Shown piece by piece: positions 9,201 through 16,274 of a DNA stretch of 64,000 bases (positions are counted from its first letter, which is position 1; the number at the start of each line of letters is the position of its first letter). The DNA is taken from positions 140,462 through 204,461 of the forward strand of contig NZ_AULB01000014.1 of assembly GCF_000425065.1 (NCBI RefSeq), read 5' to 3'. Origin of the DNA: Actinomadura rifamycini DSM 43936 (GTDB taxonomy: Bacteria > Actinomycetota > Actinomycetes > Streptosporangiales > Streptosporangiaceae). The notes below the pieces were generated by a model that saw nothing but the letters and a program-made list of their open reading frames with translations, searched no databases and was not told the origin of the DNA. The position numbers and the translations under genes are program-made.

Positions 9201-9987
9201 CCGCGGACGCCAGCGCCTGCGTCGCCATCGCGACCGGCAGGTCCTCGAACAGGCCCGGCGGGAACCGGAACCGGTTCGCGTCCCAGAACGACCGCCGGAA
9301 CACCTTGTTGCCGATCGTCCGGTCCCGCAGCAGCTCGGGCCGCCGCGACACGTGCGTCGCCCGGACCGCCTCCGCGTACACGTCCGCGTGCGGGCGGGAC
9401 GGCTCGACGCGCTCGCCGTCGAGCCGCTGCAGGTTCCCGCCCGCGATGTCCGAACCCGTCGACTCCAGCGACCCGACCAGCAGCTCGTACGCGTACGGCG
9501 GGACCGCGTCGTCCCCGTCGACGAACGCGAGGTACCGTCCGGTCGCGTGCTCCGCGCCGAGGTTGCGCGCGGGCCCCGGGCCCTCGCCCTCACCCCGCAC
9601 GAGGACGAACCGGTCGTCGCGGGCGGCGAAGTCCGCGGCGGTGTCGGCGCCGCCGTCCGCCGACCCGTCGTCGACCATGACGACCTCCAGGTCGCGGAGC
9701 GTCTGCCCGGCGATCGACTCCAGGCACTCGGCGAGGTACCCGCCGACGTCCTTGAACGGCACGACGACACTCAGCACGACGTCCTTCGCGGCGCCCTGCG
9801 CGGCGGTCTTCCCGGCGGTCTTCGCAACGTCCTTCGCGACGTCCTTCGCGACGTCCTTCGCGACGTCCTTCGCGGCGTCCTGCGCGACGTCCTTCGCGGC
9901 GTCGTTCGCGGCGTCGTTCGCGGCGTCCTGCGGGGCGGCCGCGGCGTCGGTGCTCGGGCCGGCTGCGGGGTTGGTCTCAGGGGACAC
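6268..9987 (-). CDS. Bifunctional GT2 glycosyltransferase / CDP-glycerol-type glycerophosphotransferase
   Basis: A 1239-residue cytoplasmic or peripheral enzyme likely to build a poly(polyol phosphate) wall polymer. Residues about 15-70 are a low-complexity Ala/Lys/Asp tail built on the unit AKDV. Residues about 72-190 are a GT2 domain (LSVVVPFKD, VMVDDGSADGG, FVDGDD). The middle 500 residues are beta-rich with no family I can name. The C-terminal 350 residues are a TagF-like CDP-glycerol glycerophosphotransferase domain: HGTPFKRLGYD (about 969), YAPTWRDD (about 1064) and VTDYSSAAFDFAVLGRP (about 1141). It lies 21 nt downstream of a paralogue with the same architecture, so the two are probably one operon and may use different sugars or polyols. 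Confidence 0.9.
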   Translation of the reverse strand: MSPETNPAAGPSTDAAAAPQDAANDAANDAAKDVAQDAAKDVAKDVAKDVAKDVAKTAGKTAAQGAAKDVVLSVVVPFKDVGGYLAECLESIAGQTLRDLEVVMVDDGSADGGADTAADFAARDDRFVLVRGEGEGPGPARNLGAEHATGRYLAFVDGDDAVPPYAYELLVGSLESTGSDIAGGNLQRLDGERVEPSRPHADVYAEAVRATHVSRRPELLRDRTIGNKVFRRSFWDANRFRFPPGLFEDLPVAMATQALASAVDVLDATVYFWRRRPGSLTDRAADPALLNDRHASLDIVQRLFAEHAPGLLPAFHAQILDVDMHAFVRALPAAPPQERERLVDLGARLVAEAGPAAVEGLAAIRRLELHLLRERMPRELLEVLAFQEGGLADVPVEARGRFRPRWYARYPFFGDPDRAIPDEVYDVTDEVELRADVDRVAWDGDTLIVGGWAHFDRLEVSDVRDSRIRVWMRNVKTGREVGLPVERVRRPEATARSGQSRVCVDWAGFAVRIEPEYLLDGDEWRSGTWELFAEVATAGRRAVQRLDAVEPAVRWTAARQVDELVAVQPAGDDGGFVVHVKRSKAVVTEYRRSGDTLLLTGWTKRALGTNASVVAFRRHGGAEVRGEVTLRPAAVLQTVEGTGFGFTATLPLADLMPADAPARPYRAHLRDVLDWDVRLTGEGGPLRLTVAPALTEARFLWREREYVLTRTSFGNLRGIERTPRPVVTAARWDGSGHLALAGEFADPQDPPAHFLVRRPETGETHRIPVTWDGSRFVATFSPAETAAFGRDVPLAAGTWEVLAPTRAGDVAVVAERSAVPSLPGRHAVGGREYELGVEQTDALRLRTRPALADDERGGYAQRVLRSRDYPVYLRSPLADVAVFDGYAGSSYSCNPRAIFEELTRRRPETECVWVSRDGQFTVDGEARIVQYGSREHYRLLARARYIVTNYGVPRWFTKRPGQTYLQTWHGTPFKRLGYDLTEMPYQRAEKHDWMEHEVPHWDFLLSPSPYATQIMRRAFRYGGEILETGFPRNDILSSPDTDALGTHVRKELGIPEGKKVVLYAPTWRDDQTYTRGRRGFRMELDVETMRKVLGDDHVLLVRTHHLVTDRHLPPSDDFVMDVSGYPDITDLYMAADVLVTDYSSAAFDFAVLGRPMVFYAHDLERYRDHVRGFYFDLEAEAPGPVVARTVDVAEAVRAARDSEPDHADAYDRFFVTYCPHDDGGATGRVLDRVFTGLRS
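9823..9936 (-). repeat. 12-bp tandem repeat in the N-terminal coding region
   Basis: On the plus strand the unit CTTCGCGACGTC is repeated, with drift to CTTCGCGGCGTC, GTTCGCGGCGTC and CTGCGCGACGTC. It encodes the AKDV/ANDA tail of the minus-strand glycosyltransferase/glycerophosphotransferase. The central copies are identical, a sign of recent slippage. Each gain or loss keeps the frame and changes the tail by four residues. Confidence 0.8.
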
Positions 9988-10008
9988 GGATCGCTCCCGG
10001 TCGGTGGT

Positions 10009-13000
10009 TCAGTGGGCGGGCTTGCTGAGGACGCGGTCGAGGACCCGGGAGGCGGCGCGGCCGTCGTCGTGCGGGCAGTACCGGGCGGCGAACGCGGCGC
10101 GGGCGGCCCGGTACCCGGCGTCCAGCGCGGCCGGCTCGCCGAGGGCGTCCACGACGTCCTGCGCGGTGGGCAGCAGCGGCCCGGGGGCCTCCGCCTCGAA
10201 GTCGAAGTAGAAGCCGCGCACGTGGTCGCGGTACCGCTCCAGGTCGTAGGTGAAGAACGCCATCGGGCGGCCGGTGACGGCGAAGTCGAACATGGACGAC
10301 GAGTAGTCGGTGACGAGGACGTCGCTGATCAGGTACAGCTCGGAGATGTCCGGGTACACCGAGACGTCGATGACGCAGTCGCCCGGCGTCCACTTCGGGC
10401 GGTCCGTCACCAGGTAGTGGGTGCGGAGCAGCAGCACGTGGTCGCGCCCCAGGGCCCGCCGGAAGCGGTCCACGTCGAACTCCAGGCGGAACGCGCGCTT
10501 GCCGACGGCGAGGTGGAAGTCGTCCCGCCAGGTCGGCGCGTACAGGACGACGCGCTTGCCCTTCGGGATGCCGAGCCGGCGCCGGACGGCCGCCGCGATG
10601 TCGTCCCGGTGCGGGCTGCTCAGGATGTCGTTGCGCGGATAGCCGCTCTCCAGGACCTCGCCGTCGTACCCGAACGCGCGCCGGAACAGCGGCACGGAGA
10701 ACTCGTTCTGCGACAGCAGCAGATCCCAGCGCGGGACGTCGTGCTCCATCCAGTCGACGCCCTCGGTCCGCTTGAACGGCATCTCCTTGACGTCGTAGCC
10801 CAGTTTTTTCAGCGGCGTGCCGTGCCAGCACTGCACGTACGTCTGGTCCTCGCGCTTGACGAACCACGGCTGCTGGGACCAGTTCCCGAAGATGTACCGC
10901 GCGCGCGCCAGCGCCTCGTAGTACTCGCGTGTCCCGGACAGGACGACGCGCGCACCCGGGGGCCGTCCGAACTGGCCGTTCGCCGTCACCCAGACGCACT
11001 CGACGTCGGTGCCCCTGCGGCGCAGCTCGTCGTAGATGCCGCGCGGATTGCAGGAGTACTGGCGTCCCCGGTAGGCGTCGAACACCGCGAGCTCCCGCGC
11101 GGGCAGGTTCAGGTGGCGGCGGTAGTGCCCGGACCGCAACCGCCGCTGCGCGTACTCGCCGCGCTCGTCCTCGTCCAGCGCGGTCTCCACGCGGAACTGC
11201 AGCCGGTCGGTCCTGACCGCGCGGACGGTCACCCGGTGCAGGCCCGTCTCGTGCGGGTCGGGCAGGTCGCGCAGGGCGTGCCGGCGGACGACCACGGCCC
11301 GTTCGCCGTCGCCGGCCTCCACGAGGACGTCCCAGCGCCCCGGGACCAGCGGGCGCGACAGCCCCAGCAGCGGCATCCGGGCCGGCGCGAACGACGCGGT
11401 GAACCGGCCGTCCTCCCAGCGCAGCGGCACCCGGTGCTCCTCGCACGACCGCCGCCGCCGCAGCACCAGCGCGTCCGCGCGGCCCGCCGGGTCCGGGCAG
11501 CCGCCGTGCAGGGTGACGACGCCGTCGGGCGCCCAGGTCACCCGCTCGACCACCGGCACCGGTTCGCGGACCACGATCCGCAGCGCGCTCCGCCGCGTCC
11601 GCGCGATCTCCAGCTCGCCGCCCGGCACCCCGAACGCCGCGCCCGCCGCCTGCCGCGTGACGTGCGGCCGGGCGCCGCCCGGCAGCGCGACGTCCCAGTC
11701 CCCCGGGCGTCCGGCGAGCTCGCCGATCGGCAGCCGGACGCGGAACCCGCGGCCGTCCCGCCCGGCGTCCAGCACGCCCGCCACCGTCTCCCGGGTGCCC
11801 CTCGCGGTCGCGGTGACCCGCGCGTCCTCGCCGAACGGCTCGTGGCTCCAGCCGTCCAGCACCAGCTCGCCGCCCGCCGCGCGGCACCCGGTGATCGCCG
11901 CGGGCGTCCGCCGCACCTGGACGACGAACCGGTGCTTGCCCGCGACGCCCTGCACCCGCACGCCGGGCACGCACTCCAGGTCGTCCGGCCACAGCCGCCG
12001 CGTCTGCGCCGGGTTCGCGAACGTGCGGCGCCGCCGGACGCCCCGGCTGACGATCTCCACGCACGGGATCCAGTCGATGTCGCGCCATCGGCCGAAGATC
12101 CGCAGCTGGGACGGCTCGATCTCGGCGACGAACCCGGACCAGTCGTAGGACACCTCCGACTCCCGCGACCGCGCCGTCACGTCCGGGCGCCGCACCCGCC
12201 GGACCGGGACCTTCAGCAGCCCGCGCCGGTTCGCGGCGAGCAGCCACAGCCGGATCCGCGAGCCCTCCACGGTCGAGGAGTCCAGGTGCCGGATGAACGC
12301 GTGCCCCTCCAGCCGGAGCCGCCCGTCGACCCACGTCGCGCGGTCGATCGCGGCGACGGGCGCCAGCTCGTCGGTGACGTCGTACAGGTGCGCGGGCAGG
12401 CCCCGCGCCTCGTCCTCGAAGAACGGGTACTCGGCGAACCAGCGGTGCCGCAGCCCCCGCCGCACCCGCGGCGCGCTCCCCGGCCCGCCGAGCGCGACGA
12501 AGCGCAGCACCTCCTCCAGCTCCGGCAGCATCCGGTGCGCCAGCAGGTGCAGTTGCAGCCGCGACATCGCCGGGAGCCGCTTCAGCACCTTCGGCGCGAT
12601 CCGCTCGGCCAGCGCGCCGCCCATCTCGACGAGCTCCGCGCGGCGGTCGTCGTCCGTCTTGGGGAGGGCCTCGAACAGCACCCGCAACTCGACGTCGACC
12701 AGCGCGTGCTCGTCGTAGGCGTTGAGGAGCTGCGGCGCGTACGAAGCGAGGCCGTCCCGCAGCGACCGCGCGGACCGCATCCGCTGGGAGATGTTGTCCC
12801 AGTCGTAGCGGTCCTCGGTGATGGAGCCCTGCCGCTTGCGCCACAGGTAAACGGTGTCCGGGAGAACGTCAACGGCCTTGGCCAGGGCGTGCGCCCGGAC
12901 CGTCACAGGCGGATCCTCGTAGAAGCCTTCAGGGAACTCAAGGGCGGCGCCATCCCAGAACTCGCGCCGGTACACCTTGTTCCAGGGCGTCCGGTCGCGG

Positions 13001-13458
13001 ATCAGAAGCGGCCGGGCGGACACGTGCGTCGACAGCTTCCGCTCCGCGAACACGCCGTCGTGCAATACCGACCGCCACGTGCGCTCCCCGTCCGTCCTCT
13101 CGACGTTCCCGCACGCCAGGTCCGACCCCGACCGCTCCAGCGCCCCGACCAGCCGCAGGTACGCGTCCGGCGCGACGACGTCGTCGGCGTCGGCGAACGC
13201 GAGGTACTTCCCCTTCGCCTGCCGGACGCCCGCGTTCCGCGCGGGCCCCGGGCCCTCCTGCTCGCGCGCGACCAGCCGGAACCGCCCGTCCCGCTCGCAC
13301 ATCTCCTTGGCGATCACCGCGCCGTTGTCGGTGGACCCGTCGTCCACCATGATCACTTCGAGGTCGCGGAACGACTGCCCGGCCAGCGACTCCAGGCACT
13401 CCCGCAGGTACTCCTCGGTGTTGTGGAACGGGACGACGACGCTCAACTTCGGGGACAT
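10009..13458 (-). CDS. Bifunctional GT2 glycosyltransferase / CDP-glycerol-type glycerophosphotransferase (upstream paralogue)
   Basis: An 1149-residue paralogue of the next gene without the low-complexity tail. The GT2 domain starts at residue 1 (LSVVVPFHNTEEYLREC, VMVDDGSTDN, FADADD). The C-terminal TagF-like domain has YSCNPRGIYDEL (about 803), HGTPLKKLGYD (about 879), YAPTWRDDF (about 974) and VTDYSSSMFDFAVTGRP (about 1051). The middle region aligns in order with the paralogue but is diverged. GGAGG lies 4 nt before the ATG. The stop is 21 nt before the second copy. The pair is a tandem duplication followed by divergence, a plausible core of teichoic acid synthesis; the family acts on the cytoplasmic face before export. 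No ABC exporter (TagGH-like) is seen nearby. Confidence 0.9.
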   Translation of the reverse strand: MSPKLSVVVPFHNTEEYLRECLESLAGQSFRDLEVIMVDDGSTDNGAVIAKEMCERDGRFRLVAREQEGPGPARNAGVRQAKGKYLAFADADDVVAPDAYLRLVGALERSGSDLACGNVERTDGERTWRSVLHDGVFAERKLSTHVSARPLLIRDRTPWNKVYRREFWDGAALEFPEGFYEDPPVTVRAHALAKAVDVLPDTVYLWRKRQGSITEDRYDWDNISQRMRSARSLRDGLASYAPQLLNAYDEHALVDVELRVLFEALPKTDDDRRAELVEMGGALAERIAPKVLKRLPAMSRLQLHLLAHRMLPELEEVLRFVALGGPGSAPRVRRGLRHRWFAEYPFFEDEARGLPAHLYDVTDELAPVAAIDRATWVDGRLRLEGHAFIRHLDSSTVEGSRIRLWLLAANRRGLLKVPVRRVRRPDVTARSRESEVSYDWSGFVAEIEPSQLRIFGRWRDIDWIPCVEIVSRGVRRRRTFANPAQTRRLWPDDLECVPGVRVQGVAGKHRFVVQVRRTPAAITGCRAAGGELVLDGWSHEPFGEDARVTATARGTRETVAGVLDAGRDGRGFRVRLPIGELAGRPGDWDVALPGGARPHVTRQAAGAAFGVPGGELEIARTRRSALRIVVREPVPVVERVTWAPDGVVTLHGGCPDPAGRADALVLRRRRSCEEHRVPLRWEDGRFTASFAPARMPLLGLSRPLVPGRWDVLVEAGDGERAVVVRRHALRDLPDPHETGLHRVTVRAVRTDRLQFRVETALDEDERGEYAQRRLRSGHYRRHLNLPARELAVFDAYRGRQYSCNPRGIYDELRRRGTDVECVWVTANGQFGRPPGARVVLSGTREYYEALARARYIFGNWSQQPWFVKREDQTYVQCWHGTPLKKLGYDVKEMPFKRTEGVDWMEHDVPRWDLLLSQNEFSVPLFRRAFGYDGEVLESGYPRNDILSSPHRDDIAAAVRRRLGIPKGKRVVLYAPTWRDDFHLAVGKRAFRLEFDVDRFRRALGRDHVLLLRTHYLVTDRPKWTPGDCVIDVSVYPDISELYLISDVLVTDYSSSMFDFAVTGRPMAFFTYDLERYRDHVRGFYFDFEAEAPGPLLPTAQDVVDALGEPAALDAGYRAARAAFAARYCPHDDGRAASRVLDRVLSKPAH

Positions 13459-13629
13459 GCGGCCTCCAGGTCGGGATGCGCGGGGCAGCCAGCGGGAAAC
13501 CTCGCCTCACCGAGGATGGTGACGGGACGCGACGGACCGAACACGCATCGCCATCACAAGGCCGTCACCTGACGCAGACTTGACCCGACCTGGCCCGTCC
13601 TTGGCGAACCCGTGACCCTCGCCCGGCGA

Positions 13630-14565
13630 TCAGCCGGACGTCCGGAACCCGGGCGTACCGTCCTCGATCGCCGCCCGCACGCTCTCCGCGAGCGCCTCGA
13701 ACTCCGCCGCCCGCGGCGACGTCGCCCGGTACCCCAGCCCGATCCGCCGGAACGGCGCCGGGTCCCGGAACCGGTGCAGCGCCAGGTTCGGTGCCCGCCG
13801 CGTCTCCACCGGCAGCGCCGACTCCGGCACCAGCGTCACGCCCAGCCCGCCCGACACGAGCTGCACCAGCGTGGCCAGGCTCGTCGCGTACGTGGCCGCC
13901 ACGGCCCGCGCCCCGACCTCCCGGCAGACGTCCATCGCCTGGTCCCGCAGGCAGTGCCCCTCGTTGAGCAGCAGCACGTCCAGCTCGCCCAGGATCTCCC
14001 GCGCGACGCCCTCGCTCGGCGCTTCGACGTCCTGCGACACGGGGGCGACGAGCACGAAGTCCTCGTCGTACAGCGGAACCTCGCGCACCCCCGCCACCGG
14101 CGACGGCAGCGCCATCACCACCACGTCGAGCCGTCCCGCCAGCAGCTCCGCCACGATCTGGTCGGTCTGCTCCTCGTGCACCGACAGCTCCAGCTCGGGG
14201 AAGTCCTTCGCCAGCCGAGGCAGCACCACGGGCAGCAGGTAGGGGGCGACGGTCGGGATGACCCCGACCCGCAGCGGCCCGACCAGCGGCCCCCGCACCG
14301 CCTTGACGTCCTCGACCAGCCGGTCCAGCTCCGCGAGCACGAACTCGGCGCGCCGCGCGACCCGCTCCCCCGCGGGCGTCAGCATCACCTTCCGCGTCGT
14401 CCGCTCCACCAACCGGGTGTCGAGCGTCTCCTCCAGCGCGGCCACCGCCCCCGACAGCGCGGGCTGGCTCATCCGCAGCGCCGCCGCCGCATCCCGGAAA
14501 TGCAGATGCTCGGCAAGCGCCACAAACGCCCTGAGCTGCGCCACCGTAGGCCGACCGATCCCCAC
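13630..14565 (-). CDS. oxyR: LysR-family hydrogen-peroxide sensor OxyR
   Basis: A 311-residue LysR-type regulator. The N-terminal winged helix is about 1-60 (QLRAFVALAEHLHF, SQPALSGAVAALEE), followed by a periplasmic-binding-like effector domain. The sequence GHCLRDQAMDVC holds two cysteines nine residues apart (about C205 and C214). This matches the peroxide-sensing Cys pair of OxyR (C199/C208 in E. coli), which forms a disulfide on oxidation. In many actinobacteria oxyR lies next to ahpC/ahpD or a catalase gene. None is present here, and both neighbours point the same way as oxyR, so it must act on distant targets or its partner has moved. Confidence 0.88.
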   Translation of the reverse strand: MGIGRPTVAQLRAFVALAEHLHFRDAAAALRMSQPALSGAVAALEETLDTRLVERTTRKVMLTPAGERVARRAEFVLAELDRLVEDVKAVRGPLVGPLRVGVIPTVAPYLLPVVLPRLAKDFPELELSVHEEQTDQIVAELLAGRLDVVVMALPSPVAGVREVPLYDEDFVLVAPVSQDVEAPSEGVAREILGELDVLLLNEGHCLRDQAMDVCREVGARAVAATYATSLATLVQLVSGGLGVTLVPESALPVETRRAPNLALHRFRDPAPFRRIGLGYRATSPRAAEFEALAESVRAAIEDGTPGFRTSG

Positions 14566-14694
14566 GCGATGAACTTACCCGAGCCCTTGACAGGCCCCGC
14601 ACGCCCCGCCCGTCCCAGGGGACTCCGCCGCGCGAACGCAGAAATATCGCGCGGACGCGAACCCGGCGGGCCCGTCCGGACATCGAACGACATG

Positions 14695-14728
14695 GTGGCC
14701 GTGGTCGATCGGGGGACCACGGCCGCCC
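14695..14728 (-). terminator. Hairpin terminator after the SDR gene
   Basis: A perfect 10-bp stem, GGCCGTGGTC (14698-14707) and GACCACGGCC (14716-14725), with an 8-nt loop, extends to 13 bp with one G-T pair. On the minus strand it begins 3 nt after the SDR stop and separates that operon from oxyR. Confidence 0.7.
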
Positions 14729-14730
14729 TT

Positions 14731-15465
14731 TCAGACCAGCAGGCCGCCGGTCGCGCGCAGGTTCTGGCCGGTGATCCAGGCGGCGTCCGGGCCCGCGAGG
14801 AACGCGACGACGTTCGCGATGTCGTCCGGACGTCCGATGCGGCCGAGCGCGGTGAACGCCGCGACCTGCTCGGCGGTGCCGGGCGGGTTCGTCTCCCGGA
14901 ACAGGTCGGTGTCGGTCGTGCCGGGCGAGACCGCGTTCACGGTGATGCCGCGCGGGCCGAACTCGCGGGCGGCGACGGCCGTGAGCTGCTCCAGCGCCGC
15001 CTTGCTCGCCGAGTACAGGGCGTGCCCGGGCGCGGGCACCACCGTGTTGAGCGTCGACACGTTGACGATCCGGCCCCCGTCCGGCATCAGCGGTTCGGCG
15101 CGCCGCATGGCGAGCAGCGGGTACTTGGCGTTCACCGTCATGACGCGGTCGAAATCCGCGCCGGACGTCTCGGCGATCGGCCGGTGCGGGTTGATCGCCG
15201 CGTTGTTGACGAGGATGTCGAGCCGCTCCCCGACCGGCTCGAACAGCGCGTCGATCGTCCCGGGGTCCTCCTGGTCGGCGCGCACCGCGACGGCCCGCCC
15301 GCCGAGCTCCCGGACGAGCGCCGCCGCGGCCTCCTCGTCCTCCCGGTAGCCGAACACCACGCGCGCGCCGTCCGCCGCGAGGCGCGCGACGACGGCCCGG
15401 CCGATGCCGCGCGAACCCCCGGTGACGAGGGCCGTCCTGTCCTTGAGCGTCCTGTCCTTGAGCAT
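14731..15465 (-). CDS. SDR-family oxidoreductase (FabG-like)
   Basis: A 244-residue classical short-chain dehydrogenase. TGGSRGIG (about 15-22) binds NAD(P)H, NNAA follows the fourth strand, and Ser in NVSTLN with YSASK supplies the catalytic Ser-Tyr-Lys. The ending ATGG is usual for FabG-type SDRs. An Asp/Arg environment after strand 2 (FGYRED) suggests NADP(H). The substrate is unknown. It lies 13 nt downstream of an AraC regulator on the same strand, probably its controller. The first codons hold an exact 15-bp duplication giving LKDRTLKDRT. The ATG at 15465 is preferred over the GTG one codon upstream. Confidence 0.88.
   Translation of the reverse strand: MLKDRTLKDRTALVTGGSRGIGRAVVARLAADGARVVFGYREDEEAAAALVRELGGRAVAVRADQEDPGTIDALFEPVGERLDILVNNAAINPHRPIAETSGADFDRVMTVNAKYPLLAMRRAEPLMPDGGRIVNVSTLNTVVPAPGHALYSASKAALEQLTAVAAREFGPRGITVNAVSPGTTDTDLFRETNPPGTAEQVAAFTALGRIGRPDDIANVVAFLAGPDAAWITGQNLRATGGLLV
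15433..15462 (-). repeat. Exact 15-bp tandem duplication at the SDR 5' end
   Basis: CGTCCTGTCCTTGAG occurs twice in direct succession (15433-15447 and 15448-15462), immediately inside the ATG. It adds LKDRT in frame. Identity of the copies suggests a recent event. Confidence 0.85.
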
Positions 15466-15478
15466 CACGGCCCGGACG

Positions 15479-16264
15479 CTAGCCCGCGGACGCCCGCCCG
15501 TCTTGAACGAACGCGAACAGTTCGGTCGGCGTGAGCCCGCTCATCGCCCGCACGTCCCGGCTGAAGTGCGGCTGGTCGGCGTACCCGCACGCGACCGCGG
15601 CCGCCGGGTCGCCGAGCACCTGCACGGCGCGCTGGAACCGGCCGATGCGCGCGACCGTCTTCGGCGGCACCCCGATGTGCCGCCGGAAGCCCGCCTGGAG
15701 GTGCCGGAGGCCGACGCCCAGCTCGCGCGCCGTCCCGCCCACCGTTCCGGCGTGCGCCTGCAGCCGCCACCACGCCCGCAGGACGAGCTCGTCCGGCCGG
15801 GCCCGCGACGGCGCGAGCCACGCCGACAGCCGCTCGTCGAGAACGTCGAACCGCTCGTCCCACCCGGACGCCTCCGCGAGCCGGTCCGCGAGCCGCGACA
15901 CCCGGGGGCCGAACACGTCGGCGGGCGCGGCGACCGTCCCCACCAGGTCGCGGATCGGGAGGTCGCACAGCGCCGCGACGCCCGCCGGGGTGAGCCCGAC
16001 CGTCACCCCGCGCCGCCACGCCGCCGCGCCCGACACCAGCGGCGTCCCGCGCGGGCCCGTGACCGCCGAGCACGTGCCGTCGAAGTCGATGATCAGTGCA
16101 GCGAGGTTGAGCGGCAGCACCCGCCGCCGCAGCGGCCCCGGCGGCGCGGCCGTGCGGAACCCCGAATACCCGACGACGTACGGGCGCAGCCGGGCGTGCG
16201 CCGCCCGCACCACGACCTCGCACGGGCCGGTGTCGTCCGCCAACACGGAGTGGACGTTTGCCAT
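15479..16264 (-). CDS. AraC-family transcriptional regulator
   Basis: A 261-residue regulator. Residues about 1-155 are a sensor region of the kind found in GlxA/AraC-type proteins (YVVGYSGFRT, LDERLSAWL). Residues about 165-255 are the two-helix-turn-helix AraC domain: GGTARELGVGLRHLQAGFRR and AVACGYADQPHFSRDVRAMS. It starts 10 nt after the upstream kinase stop and ends 13 nt before the SDR ATG, so the three genes look co-transcribed. Control of the SDR is inferred from position only. Confidence 0.87.
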   Translation of the reverse strand: MANVHSVLADDTGPCEVVVRAAHARLRPYVVGYSGFRTAAPPGPLRRRVLPLNLAALIIDFDGTCSAVTGPRGTPLVSGAAAWRRGVTVGLTPAGVAALCDLPIRDLVGTVAAPADVFGPRVSRLADRLAEASGWDERFDVLDERLSAWLAPSRARPDELVLRAWWRLQAHAGTVGGTARELGVGLRHLQAGFRRHIGVPPKTVARIGRFQRAVQVLGDPAAAVACGYADQPHFSRDVRAMSGLTPTELFAFVQDGRASAG

Positions 16265-16274
16265 AGGCCCATGA

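Noticed and set aside
6268..13458. One of the two tandem glycosyltransferase/glycerophosphotransferase copies being a pseudogene
   Set aside because: Both are intact, with all catalytic motifs and no frameshift.
6988..13572. A very long plus-strand reading frame antisense to the two glycosyltransferase/glycerophosphotransferase genes
   Set aside because: It has no recognisable domain, is rich in Arg/Pro/Ala as expected for the complement of GC-rich coding DNA, and the minus strand holds two complete enzymes.
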